A stretch of 64,000 nt of DNA from Paragordius varius. Its lineage: Eukaryota > Nematomorpha. Below, in pieces: positions 14,301-24,863 of the stretch. The position numbers and the translations under genes are program-made. Every line of letters starts with the position of its first letter. Position 1 is the stretch's first letter. The stretch lies in assembly GCA_964247055.1 (NCBI GenBank), contig OZ176057.1, positions 3,286,001 to 3,350,000 on the forward strand, in the 5' to 3' direction. The notes under the pieces are model-generated. The model made no database searches, was not told the DNA's origin, and saw only the letters and a program-made list of their open reading frames with translations.

Positions 14301-15970
14301 GTATCTCCTTAGCCAGCAGCCAATATAAAAAAAAACGCACGACTAAAATGTTTGCCTTTTAACAGGGAGTACCTGGAATATTCATTTAATTTTTACCTCC
14401 TCATACCTTGGGCGAAAAATAGATTCAAAAAATTATTTTTGTGGACTTTGTTTTTTCGAAAAAAATGGCATTTTACGGGGGGAGCGGGTAAAAAGAGGGC
14501 CTAATTAAAAAAGCGAGCTTATGTTCGGCGCAATCGAAAAAAAAATAAAAAAATCATATTTGAAATCGAATGGTCCAACATGTTTTCCGGAAAATTGTCT
14601 CAAACACGATTTTTGTGGACTTTTTTTACAGAGGGTTGGCCCGAACTGGAAGCCTAATTCAAAAAAAGGGCAAAGCTATTGTCGGGGCATTCATTAATGA
14701 TTATATTTTTTCGACATTTGGATGAATGGGTATACCGTTTTTTCGGAAACAGATCACAAAGCCAGCATTTTTATTTTTATAAATATATAGATACCATATA
14801 CAGTTCAAATTCAACCTTTAACAATTATTCACCCTTCAACAATTCTAATTTACCTAAAAATAAATTATGTGTTTTAGAACTAATATAACTCATTATTATT
14901 ATAAAATATATCTTTATGACATAGTTATTTTTTCAGCATTATTTTAATTTTTAACAAATTTAAAAAATTTCAAAACATATAGGTATAAAAAACCTAAAAT
15001 TTATTTTAGGGGCAACATGAATTGTTTAAGGGTGAATTTGAATTGTAAATGGTATACTTGTTTAATCATTTAACAAATTCAGGAAAGATTGTCGAAAGCT
15101 TGAAAAAAATATTTTTAATTTATGTGCGCTTAAATGTCACTAAATCTTTATTTTTATAAACTTACAAATAAATTCCTGGTAATAAGAGAGTTATATATTT
15201 TGAAGCGCTATCAGGGATATTTTTTAAATTTATATGCTATATATTACTGTAATAGACAAAAACATATAATTTCACTGTCGGATTCATCTGATGATAATAA
15301 TACCTCCTCCTTGGAAAATTTATCTTCGACTGGCCACGTGTCTCGACCTCGAGATCCTAATTCTAGTCAAACCGGTATGATATACTCTCATATAAAAAAT
15401 ATATTTTTATTATATAACATATTTTGGTATCTAAATTGGTAAGACTCTCAAGTGTAAATTTCAGAATCTAAAATTATCTAGGTTTCATAAATATACCTTT
15501 TAATTTTTACATTTGTTTTTTACAATTTAAAGTTTTTTACACAATCTTAAATCATTATAAAAGACACTGTGTACCAAACTAAAGGTTTTGCCAGGCTAAA
15601 AGCATAGAAAATAAAAAATATGGATAATGTATCTTGCTATAAACAAATTATCTACTTAATACATTTTAAAAAAAATTATTATTTTTGTGTGTAAAACCCC
15701 ATTTTGAAAAATTTACGCTGTATGAATATAAAAGAACCCCTAGTGTTTCCTAAATTTAAAGTTTATTGGAATATGTCCAATCAAAAATTGATAAATATAT
15801 ATATTTATTATTTTAAATAACATATGCAAAATGAAAATGCGAGTTTTAATAAATTTATTATTTATCAATCTAAAGACGGGGCCGGATGGACATGCATTCA
15901 TTGCACATTTGTTAATGGAGCTAATCAGTCGAGGGACAGCTGTGAAGTGTGTGGTCTACCTAATCATTAG
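427..15970 (+). CDS. NPLOC4: NPL4 (NPLOC4), p97/UFD1 cofactor; 5' end outside window
   Basis: NPL4 pairs with UFD1 to bring ubiquitinated substrates to the p97/CDC48 unfoldase for extraction from ER, chromatin and complexes. Exons read in phase: 427-515, 820-952, 2385-2751, 3793-3939, 4991-5043, 5273-5399, 6417-6577, 7159-7368, 7922-8068, 8353-8464, 10393-10726, 11664-11718, 12058-12107, 15256-15374, 15876-15970, all with GT-AG borders; 732 residues are visible. Seen in order: end of the zinc-binding zf-NPL4 region (GICSNCQPSAITL), the Npl4 domain (LDFWRKTGFQ, LGLQCIGWIFTDLL, HPNICKYS, EGYQISEQGCALV, FPIENR), and a last-exon NZF finger (WTCIHCTF then CEVC) that binds ubiquitin in relatives. 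The N-terminal ubiquitin-like part must lie upstream. An Asn/Ser-rich insertion of about 180 residues (exons 11-14) separates the core from the NZF and is absent from the human protein. Introns reach over 3 kb and hold many MITEs. Identity is firm; exact borders of the small linker exons are inferred from phase. Confidence 0.94.
990..1800. repeat. Decayed minisatellite of the family C type
   Basis: Irregular repeats such as TAACTGGAAAAACGTTTGG, GATTGGGAAAATATTTGG and GAATGGGGAAATGTTTG run through this NPL4 intron. They match the 21-bp unit near 47.5 kb but are strongly diverged. Confidence 0.4.
4428..4838. mobile_element. Fold-back element family A, copy 2 (best copy)
   Basis: It starts TATACCATTTACACTTCAAA and ends GAATTGCAAATGGTATA. 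Both arms are tandem arrays of a 21-bp unit, TTCAAATTCACCCTTGAACAA, about five on the left, mirrored by about six on the right. Between them is a non-coding core of about 180 bp. In an NPL4 intron, TA-rich flanks, no coding frame. Confidence 0.75.
5838..6026. mobile_element. Hairpin MITE family B, copy 1
   Basis: Nearly the whole element is one palindrome. TTTTAATGGTTGCTTATTTT, ACACTATAGTTGGG and CAACACAGTAGTGTATGG are each mirrored on the right, ending CATACTGTA. It is Tc1/mariner-like by its CAGTATGC end and TA flank, and lies in an NPL4 intron. Confidence 0.75.
8626..8907. mobile_element. Fold-back element family A, copy 3
   Basis: Two 21-bp units on the left (CAATTCAAATTTACCC) and about three on the right ending GAATTGTAAAAGGTATATC, around the same core as the 4.4-kb copy. 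In an NPL4 intron. Confidence 0.7.
9026..9315. mobile_element. TA-flanked MITE (CAGTAAAAATTG family), copy 2
   Basis: A diverged relative of 12202-12489: inner arms CAAAACGTAAAAACATATAGACAA and CTTTACTTCACATTTTGTC, right end ..TTTACTG followed by TA. The left terminus has decayed. Confidence 0.6.
9431..9611. mobile_element. Hairpin MITE family B, copy 2
   Basis: The same palindrome as 5838-6026, with loop sequence around AAAAAGCAAGGAAAGAAATG. The right arm ends CCATTAAAATGCATACTGTA. In an NPL4 intron. Confidence 0.75.
10811..10962. mobile_element. Hairpin MITE family B, copy 3 (diverged ends)
   Basis: The core GTCAATTTGC..ACAGTAGTGTATGG and the right arm AAATAAGCAACCATTAAAATG are kept; the left arm is shortened. 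In an NPL4 intron. Confidence 0.65.
11273..11584. mobile_element. hAT MITE in an NPL4 intron
   Basis: The left end CAGGGGTGTTTAACACTAA and the right end, whose complement reads CAGGGGGTATTTAACATTC, form hAT-type inverted repeats with GGGCCGC-like subterminal motifs. Flanking 8-mers ttttagat and tttacgat match at 6 of 8. The interior holds a TA microsatellite (about 11343-11363) and no coding frame. Confidence 0.75.
12202..12489. mobile_element. TA-flanked MITE (CAGTAAAAATTG family), copy 1
   Basis: Begins CAGTAAAAATTGAAATTATA and ends with the inverted counterpart ..AAATTTTTACTG, with TA at both flanks. Subterminal GGACAAAAGGTAAA is mirrored by TTTACGTTTTGTCC. It is in an NPL4 intron and has no coding capacity; Tc1/mariner type by termini. 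Confidence 0.75.
13360..14770. repeat. Satellite-like tandem array, about 310-bp dimeric units
   Basis: The motif TTTGCCYTTATAGGR..TATYTGGAATCAT recurs near 13405, 13720, 14025 and 14350, a spacing of about 305-325 bp. A related half-unit (TTTTTGCGGGTAATATTCAAG) lies midway, near 13555, 13880 and 14180. Units are strongly diverged. The last part (14390-14770) contains GGGTTGGCCCGAACTGG and matches blocks at 34.7 and 37.9 kb. In an NPL4 intron, no coding. Confidence 0.65.
14791..15055. mobile_element. Fold-back element family A, copy 4
   Basis: ATACCATATACAGTTCAAAT at the left and TTTGAATTGTAAATGGTATA at the right, with two units per arm. It lies directly after the satellite-like array, in an NPL4 intron. 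Confidence 0.7.
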
Positions 15971-15991
15971 AGAAACGCACATATTAGTTTA

Positions 15992-15997
15992 AATAAA
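15992..15997 (+). promoter_or_regulatory. Polyadenylation signal of NPL4
   Basis: A canonical AATAAA lies 22 bases after the NPL4 stop codon. It sits inside the 170-bp gap to the convergent POLR3E stop, so the two transcripts probably have very short or overlapping 3' UTRs. Confidence 0.5.
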
Positions 15998-16140
15998 AAA
16001 AATATTGATTGGCTATTAAAAATTTGTTTCTTATACATACATCATACATAATAAATTGTCCTTAATTTATCTTTACTTATTATATATTACATGGATTTTA
16101 GAACATTCTTCCTTTAATTTAGCGATTAGGTGTGTATCCA

Positions 16141-19100
16141 TCATTTCCGTTGCTTTGTCATGTCTTTCCCAATATTTGCTTTAATTTTCAATGTGGATCT
16201 ACGTGTAGGCCCTACCGTTCTTGCGTTTGCAGAATCATTCGTGTTAACAGTTGTTTGTTGTGAAACGGTACAAGTTTCAGCCTTATTTATTGTCATATTA
16301 GTATTGCTTTGGATGATATAATCTGAATAATTTGCTCCGTTGATTGATGTTTTATCCACATTTGCGTGTAATAATTTATTTAACATGGTAAGGTCAGGTT
16401 TTTGATCGTTGGGAAAAGCGACGGATAATAAGCCTTGGTTGTTGGTCGTATTATCATTATCAGATGTATTTGTATTGTTGCTAAGATTTAAGGTAGGTAA
16501 ATTATCTTTCCCTTTATTATTGTCCACCATAACTACAACATGGTCGTCAATGTCAAATTCTGTTTTAACCACGGGTACTAATGGTATTACATTAAGAGAT
16601 GACCCATTATTTATGTTGGCAGTGATGGATTTTAATCGTTTTCTCCGCGGAGACGTTGGTGATAAGGTATGGGGTGATTTGATTTTTGGATTAGTGTTAT
16701 GATTTAAATTACTAGTATCAGATGTATAATCTTTTTTTGTTCGTGTTGAGATAATGAATTGCATTAATACATTATACTCTTCAATCTGCTTCTCCAAAGA
16801 ATATTTATGACTAATATTATTGTTAGTAGCAGGGTTGTTAGCAGACGCCAAAAATTTTTGGACACCCTTGACCCAAGTTTGTTTATTAATTTTATTGTCA
16901 TCAGTATTTTTATTATCATTACCATAATAATTGTTGATTGTGATATCAAACTTTTTGAAATTTTTATGATTTTTAACCACATCAAGCAAATGTTTTAACG
17001 TTATCATTCTAAACGATAGATTATTTTTATCAATAATCTCATTACTTTCATAATCAAAGGTATTATTATTATTATTATTATTGGGATGTGAAAGATTTGT
17101 AGTTGTCTCATTATCTAATCCATACTTTAAACACCATCCCTGTATGGTTGGGGTAAGTTTTCTGTTTGAATAAATAAGATTTATTTAAATGTATAGAGAC
17201 AATAAATGATATTAACTATTACATACTTAAGTTCAGCAATTCCTTCAAATATTTTTGTCAAATCCGTAGTAGGTAATTCAGGAAAATATTGTTTAACATC
17301 CATTCTTGTCAGGTAAAATGGTAAAGATCTATATATTAATATAGTAAAGGCTTGTAATTATAATATATAATTATAAAAAGTTTGAAACATTTTAAATTTC
17401 TTGTTAAATTACAATTTATACTTTGAATTCAGAGATTTCGTGGTACCAACCAAAGATGTAGGGTGGTTAATATTATCAAAATGCATATTATGATAAGTTT
17501 CACCAACATCAAAACAGTACAGAATAAAATCTCTGGCTTGTAAACACAAATGTTCAATCAACAGTTTTTGTGTTTCAAGTCTTGAAATACGATTGTTATT
17601 TGAGTTGGTATTATTATTATGGTTACTATTAAGATTATTTCTGTTACGTAAATTGCATAGTTTAGGTAAGGCAGTTGTATTGATATTGGCTAAATTTCCA
17701 TCTATTTTATTATTGGTAGTAATTATATTAGATTGTGTTGCATCCTTTACACTTGAATCAAGTTTAATTTCGTCTTTATTATTTGCAACCGGTGAATTAT
17801 ATAGATATTGACTATAATAAAGAATATATATGGCATTAAGCAGGTAATGTGAATCAAAATTTAAAAAAGCTGCAATTTTAAAAATCTCATTTTCCAAAAA
17901 AAATAATACCAATTTTAAATTAAATATAAAATATAGTATATATTACGATTCAGCAGTTAGTTTCCAAATATTTTGAATTTAACAACAGGCTTATAAAAAT
18001 GATGACCAGAAATATGGTTGCTGGAAAAGATAACATTCTTTAAAAATGCAGCTACTTTTTAATCATTATTAAAATTTTATATTTTTATAAATCCCTCAAA
18101 TTAACTATAATAAATATATATTAAATTTTACAAAAAAAATAAGGTAATAAAAAACATTTAGTAAATGTCCTTTTTACCAAATAAATATATGATTTACCTT
18201 TTTATAACCCAATTCCCGGCACAAACCGTAGCGATAGTGTCAAGATATTCAATAATCGCTCTTTTAAGCTTTAATTTTTCGCGAATACTCAAATTAATAT
18301 TATTATTCCCAGTTTCATTATTGGTTTTATTTGTATCAGCACACAAATATCGGCTTAAAAAATGATCCCATATAATGGAAAATGGCAATATTTGTGCTAA
18401 AATCAAATAAAAAAAAATTATTTCATTTCACGTTTAAAGTAAGATAAATAATAAAATTGTATAGTATGGGATTTAATACCATTTACTATTTTATAAAAAA
18501 TTTATACGTAAAGTATGATATACGAACAACATAAATTTTTGGAAAATATTAATCAGCAAATTTTTATGGTTTCATACTGTAAATACTAAAAAAATCGATT
18601 AATTTTGTTTTTAACAGTAATCAACGCATTTATAATCAGAACTGATATCAATATAAAGCAAGTTAAAACATCAACCCAGCCAAAATGAACCAACACGGGA
18701 GAATAATGTGAAAATATCGTTAAACAAAGCGGAAAAATGCCATAAGGATAAAATATAAATACAATTAAGTTGTTATTCAGTCATAAAGTCAACAATGGTA
18801 AAATTAATTATTTACATTTTCTAACCATAATTTAATTTATTTGACTCTTACATTAGCGATTTAAAAAAAAATTAAAAAAAATTAGCGGCAAATTTAAGAT
18901 GAAGATATTTATATACTCATTTTTAACAAAAATTTTATAATATAATACGCCTGTGGGCTAAAGAAAGCATATTTTTAAACTCGGATGGATTACTTTTTAA
19001 GATATTTAAATTTTATTGCAGAAATATAAAACTACCCCAAAAGATAATGGTGTGTCAAAAACTGTGATTGAAATTTCATTGCTAGTTTAATTATCCACAG

Positions 19101-22100
19101 AGTGTTTACAGTAGAAAGTAATATGATTATAGAAATTGGTGCATATAAAAAAATCCTTTTTTTTAGCCAATAAAATTATCCAATGTTGTGCGGCAATAAT
19201 TGAAAAAAAAACAATAAAGTAGAGGACAAACTGTAAACCTATATATAATTTTACCAATCAATTTTTTGATCGCTTTTTAAAAATTTTTTCACACATACAT
19301 AAAATAATGATGTAAATACTGATCAAATAACAAAAAAATAGAAAAACAAGTATTACCTCGTTGTAAAAGCTCAAAAATCATGGTAAAACAAAACGGTTGA
19401 TCCACCACCGATTTTTGTGAGCGTGCCAATATTTGGTGTGCATTATTATTAATGTAATTATGTTGTTTGGGTTTAAGGCATGAACTTAATGATGTTGATT
19501 TATTCAAAAGTCGGGATAAAAGTTGAGCTATTTCACTATTGTTGGGGTTATTGGTTTTAATTTTTTCTAAACTGCTGTCAACTTTTTCGGGAAAAGGGAC
19601 AGTCACCATTAAAGGTTTTAGCAAAGTGTTCATGTACAAAATGGGCTTAGATTTTATTTCTGAACCATTATCTAACATGGTTGATTCAGATTTGGAATTG
19701 CTGGAATGATTTCTTAATTTATCATTGCCTTCATGAGGTAATGTTTGGTATTGACAGGGTAATATGGATTGTGAATAACTTGTGGTAACCAAATTTTCAA
19801 TGTACTTCATTTTCATAAAATACAATTTTGAGTAAAAAAAACGAGCTTTAAAATATTAAATCATTAATATATTATGCTTGCAATTATATGGGGTAAAATG
19901 TAATAAAAATGTTAAAAATTAACGTGTAAACACCCCCGGAATATGATTAAAGGAAACTGTATGTGACAAAGTAAACATTGAAAAAAAATGTATGTAAATA
20001 TTGATTTACCCTACGATACTATTTTAAGGTAAAAACGCAAACGCACATGTTAATATAAATTGAAACATTTATAAAGGGATAAAAATTAACCCCCCCCCCC
20101 ACTCCTGATATGAAAAATGCATGGCTCAATATTCGCATCATGACCGTTTTATTACTAAAAAAAGGATTCGTATTTAATAAACATTTTAACATTAACTAAT
20201 AATTATATTTTCTTCATTGATATTAAAGAGTATACAAAGAGATACCATTAACAGCTCAATTTCACCCTTGAACAATTTAAATTCACCTTCGAGCAATTCA
20301 TATTTAGCCAAAATAAATTATGTGTTTTTGTTGAAAATTACCTATATTTCTAATATTTTTAAGAAATGAAATTTATTTAAAGTTAACATTATATTGAAAA
20401 TATTATAGGCTATATGCTATAAAGAAATAATTCATATTAATAATGAGTTATATTAGCCCGAAAACACATAATTTATTTTAGGGTGAATTGTTTAAGAGAA
20501 AATTGAGGTGTAAATGGTATATAATTCAATCAATAAAATTAATGCAAATTTGATTTAAAATTACAATTTTTCGCTCTAAAAAATGGACAACAATCAGCAT
20601 ATGTAAGTTAATATATTTGCAATTATTTTTAAATTATGATTGTAGAGTCTAGAAAATAAACAAAAATTAGCATAGGAAGGTTAACAATAATTTATATTGG
20701 CAAACTTTAAAATATCAATTATAACAAAGAATGAAATTGTATAAAAATATTTTATCACTCGATTATCTCGGCCCAGGTAAGTCAAATCTATCCAGGTATG
20801 CTTATCATTAGCATTATTATTGTTAGTATATCCTGCCTCTATCATATCCAGCGATTTAAAATGCATTTTATCCAAAGGTATCAGGCTAAAATATATAGAT
20901 TATGCTAATATATCAATGTTTGGGACTAAACTAAATCAAATTTATTCATATATACCATTTGAAGTTCAGATTTACCATCCAACAATTCAAATTCACCCTA
21001 AAAATATTTTATGTGTTTTCAAACTATCTTTGTTAATATAAAATATATCTTTATGACATAGTTTATTATTTTTCAGTATTATTATTTTAAAAATTTATTT
21101 TTAAAAATATAAAAAATATTAGTAATTTTTAATCTTTAAAAACATATGAATTATTTTAGGGTAATTTTATATTGTTCAAGGGTGAATTTGAATTGTTCAA
21201 GGGTAAATTTGAATTGTTCAAGGGTGAATTTGAATGGTTTAAGGGTAAATTTGTTAAATGGTATATATTTGGGCGTTACAATACTTCGGCTTATAATAAA
21301 TATTTGAACAATTATGGTTAAAACATTAGAAAAAACACATATTTTTTTAAAACCTAGAAAGAAAATTATATATAATAAATATGCGAAAACAACTCTCATT
21401 TTTAATCACTTTTAAATTGTCATATTAAAAGGTTTTTAGGCATTTTACGAAATTTAGTGGTTATTATGTTTTGTGATGATTCTTATATATTGTTTTATCA
21501 AAATACTTAAATACAGGGTGAGATATCAAATGTAAACGTTAAACCTCGTTAAATTTCCCACAAAAACAATTTATAACGTCACCGAAAAACGATGGATACA
21601 AATAGTTTTAGGGTACCGTTAATAAAAGTATTTTGGAAAAAAAATTTTAACATGAATAATTTGTGTTTTCTTTAAACATTTCCACAAGAAATATAAATAA
21701 AATTTTATCTTGTGAAGGTGTTATTCTTATGATCTAGCTTGTTAAATTCTTTAAAGAATTGTTACGTCACCGAAAAACGATAAAATAGGGGTGCCGTTAA
21801 TAAATTTTTAACATGAAGGTATTATTTTTATGATCTAGTCGTGAAAAATTCTCCAAAAAAAGTTTCTAACGTCACCGAAAAACGATGAATACAAATCATT
21901 TTAGGGTGCCGTTAATAAAAATTTTTTTGGAAATTTTGTAATCACAAATATGCTGATCATGAATGGCTATTGTGCAATTACTTTGTGTTTGTTAAGGAAT
22001 TATGTTGACCTAAATCATTTGTTTGAACATTTTCCCCGGAAGATTTGCTATCAGTCGCAGAGTTTTGCTTCTGTTGTGATAGTTCCCACGTTTTGATATT

Positions 22101-24257
22101 TTGTGTAGCAAATTTAACATTAATCACTTCAGTTTTTATTGTTTCATTATATTCGGAGTCAGGATTAAGATCCATTTCTTCGTCAGGATTCGCGTCGAAA
22201 ATGTCACGATCTGTAAATTAATAAAAAAAATATATGGTTTTTACCATTATACTAATCCATTTCATAATATAAGAAACAAACTCATCATAATTCGTTATAC
22301 ATTTACAACAGAGTTAAAAAAAGCTATTAAAATTTTCGATTACATTTTATTGACATTTAGAGTATTTTAGAATCATGGATTCAAAATATTCTAAAAATAA
22401 CCATTATATTGGGTTAATAATATAGCTTTTATCATTAAAAATTAACAATAATTTTTGATGCCAAATATTTTTTTATTATCAATATATAGTCATGTATCCT
22501 TTATTTTATCAAAAATTTATTTCGTTGAATGGGTATAAATATTTTGTTAAAGAGTGGAAAAAACAAGAGCTCTATGACAATGACAATATCATATTCATCA
22601 ATGAAGTAAAAGAAGTGTGGGAGAAAGGCGTCGAAAATCATATGTGGTAAAGTGTGATTTATAATGAGAATACATTAAGAATTTTATCTTTAAATTAATG
22701 TTAAAGGAGTACGGAATTATACATATAAGATTTTCGACGCCTTTCTCCCAAACTTTTTTTATTTTTTTAATAAATATTTAATACCATAAAACTCTTGATT
22801 TTCCATTCTCAAAAATTTTTAATTTAAGAAAAAAATTAAATATATAAAGGATACATGACTTTAATAAAAAATACATTAAATTAAAAATTAGTTTTATAGT
22901 GTACATTAAAGTAATTGATCGATTCAGAAATAACAGTTTAACATTGGTTTTCTTTATTAAAAATACGAACTAAGATTTGTTTTGTAAAATTTTTATATAT
23001 GCATACATGTATTGGTTCGATAATTTTGAAATAACAAAATTAACTTTTAATATAATATTTTAATAAAATATTCCCTCTTTGACCAAAATATATTATATAT
23101 TTGAAAAAAATGTTTAAATATAATTAAATATATAACTATAGTTAAAAAAGTCGTGGGCAATTAATTATGTGCAAAAACTAACAAGGTATATTTGAGTTTT
23201 TTGACATTAACCATATCAAATCAAAAAACAAATTCCTCCCATTATGGCGGTAATAAATAAATTTAGTGATCTCAAATTTAATTTGATAATTTAGATATGA
23301 GTAAGTTTGATATCAAAATAAGATAATGAGCTCAAAAAATTCGGTAGACATCACTGCAAACGACAAATATTAAACAAAAGGGCGTTGATCAGGAACTGAA
23401 AATATGAAAAACCTTTGATATATCAATATTAATTCATTTTATTTAATGGGCCTTTTCATATTGATAAAAAAGTAGCGCAAAATGTTGAGAGGCCCAAGTT
23501 GTTACAAATATCTTTTAATATAAAGGCAATATCTTTTAATGTTAAAATTATATTCGCGACAGTTTATAATAGTTACTTGTCAAATAATTTATTAGCAAAA
23601 GCAAACTGTAAAGAGTTTAATGTCACTATGCAAGTAATACCTTTGTTTTTGGAAACGGCAAAAGAGGACGATTTATCCAAATAATTTAGGGTAGGTTTGA
23701 GTTCCAAAATGTGACTGATAGGTAATAAATAGAGAACACCTATAATTCATATATGAATAAAAAATGTAATTTATCATTATTAAACCATTAAACGTATGAA
23801 ACTAAAAAAATTTACCAAGCTTAAAAACACCAATAAACTCTTCATTCCCATTAACTGAACTTGCGGAATGAGTAGTAAATACTTTTCTACAATTTTTAAA
23901 TTTATTTGATACTTTTCCAAATATTTGGAGGTATGAGATAAATCTTTGGCCATAGCATTTTTGGAAAAGGCTTCTCCCTTCATTTTATCATAGTTATTGT
24001 TATGCATATCATATAGCATACTTAATTCAATCTTAAGTATATTAAAAGGGGTAAATACTTGGTCCTTTTTGCGCGAAATTTTGGCTGTATCAATATTTTC
24101 GGACCCAAAATCAAAATTAAGCGGTTTACTTCCAAACTAAAAAATTAAAAAAATTAACTTGAAGCAAATATAGAGAAAATTGAGGATCGGAAACCACCAA
24201 AACATCAATCTAAAATTAATCAAACTTTACTTCAGATATCACATTGGATATTGTCAT
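16141..24257 (-). CDS. POLR3E: RNA polymerase III subunit RPC5 (POLR3E, Sin-like)
   Basis: RPC5 is a peripheral Pol III subunit that with RPC4 forms the TFIIF-like heterodimer used in initiation and termination. Exons on the - strand, all phase-consistent: 24231-24257 (tentative start), 23913-24136, 23816-23886, 23641-23739, 21982-22210, 20759-20885, 19357-19804, 18198-18396, 17422-17811, 17227-17328, 16141-17161; 978 residues. Matches to vertebrate POLR3E in order: the KIELSMLYDM block, GVLYLLPISHILELKPTL (human GELHLTPLHGILQLRPSF), HTWIDLTYLGRDNR, LLQRAQILPF, ATVCAGNWVIKS followed by QYLY, a CLQARDFILYCF block, and a winged-helix-like LTRMDVKQYFPELP. The usual N-terminal stretch (human VVQEIDVYLAKSL to LFQYPVRP) was not found, so the true first exon may be missed. 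After about residue 640 the protein becomes an Asn/Thr-rich tail, and the usual C-terminal winged helices were not seen. Introns range from 26 nt to about 1.4 kb. Confidence 0.86.
20242..20521. mobile_element. Fold-back element family A, copy 5
   Basis: ATACCATTAACAGCTCAATT to TTGAGGTGTAAATGGTATA. The core is in the opposite orientation to the other copies (TAATGAGTTATATTAGCCC). Lies in a POLR3E intron. Confidence 0.68.
20951..21267. mobile_element. Fold-back element family A, copy 6
   Basis: TATACCATTTGAAGTTCAGA at the left; the right arm has about four 21-bp units and ends TTAAATGGTATATA. It is in a POLR3E intron, about 430 bp from copy 5. Confidence 0.7.
21535..21945. repeat. Three-copy interspersed tandem repeat in a POLR3E intron
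   Basis: The block ACGTCACCGAAAAACGAT, followed by AGGGTRCCGTTAATAAA, occurs at about 21577, 21763 and 21871. The linker (TGTTATTCTTATGATCTAG) is present before the second and third. Spacings of about 186 and 108 bp imply a deletion in one unit. Confidence 0.7.
22488..22860. mobile_element. Hairpin element family F, copy 1
   Basis: The outer arms AGTCATGTATCCTTTATTT and ..TATAAAGGATACATGACT are inverted repeats of about 85 bp. A second inner pair, GGGAGAAAGGCGTCGAAAAT (near 22620) and GATTTTCGACGCCTTTCTCC (near 22730), folds within it. It lies in a POLR3E intron. Confidence 0.65.
23887..23912 (-). other. Apparent 26-nt intron in POLR3E
   Basis: On the - strand this segment begins GTATCAAA and ends ATTGTAG. 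Removing it joins ..SKYLEK to KVFTTHSASS.. and gives a gap-free match in length to human POLR3E (..SSKLMDKQTFCSSQTTS..). Left in, the frame runs into sequence with no family similarity. The segment is flanked by the direct repeat AAAAGTAT. It could instead be a real frame disruption or a sequencing error. Confidence 0.55.
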
Positions 24258-24320
24258 GGTACCGAACTATAAGGTGTGATAGTTCCACCGTATTTTTTGA
24301 AAAAATCTGTAAATTAACAC

Positions 24321-24863
24321 TTCGATTCAAATTGGGGTATATAAAAACCCAAATTAAATATAAATTAATATTTTTAAAAATTACTGAAGGAAATGCCCCA
24401 ATTTAAATTTATGCTTCTATCCTGATAAAAATTATAAAAATATGCCAAAATAACTTGATAAAATTTTGTTTTGAAAAAAAAGTTCAATCTCAAACTACTT
24501 CGACGCCATTTTTATTTTACAAAATTTTTGCAAAATATAGTCTTTATTTAATTTAAGGGTAAAACTAAAGCTAATTTTTTTATATTATTTACATCTAACA
24601 TTGATAGAAGTAGAAAAAGAGGTTTATTTCGTATTATTTTTAAATTTTACCATTTGACACATGTCACGTTGTCGAAATTTTTAGCTTTTGGTTTTAGCTT
24701 AATATAAGTAATATCAAGTATTTTTGAATAATTTTTTTTTATATATTTCGGTTTATTAATGTTATATAAGTGCAAAATTTTGCCATGGTTTCAAATATTT
24801 CCATTTTAAAATATTTGATTTTAAACAGGCCTGGGGTATCCAACTACCCCAATTTGAATCGAA
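24321..24863. repeat. 19-bp perfect inverted repeat pair
   Basis: TTCGATTCAAATTGGGGTA at 24321-24339 and its exact complement at 24845-24863 frame 500 bp without coding sequence, just upstream of the tentative POLR3E start. No target duplication could be seen, so whether this is a MITE is open. Confidence 0.45.

Noticed and set aside
16130-17000. Open frames on the + strand (16130-16321, 16409-16702, 16807-16998)
   Set aside because: They are shadows of the low-complexity last exon of POLR3E on the other strand.
23499-23684. + strand 61-codon frame near 23.5 kb
   Set aside because: It overlaps the POLR3E exon 23641-23739 on the other strand and its flanking intron.
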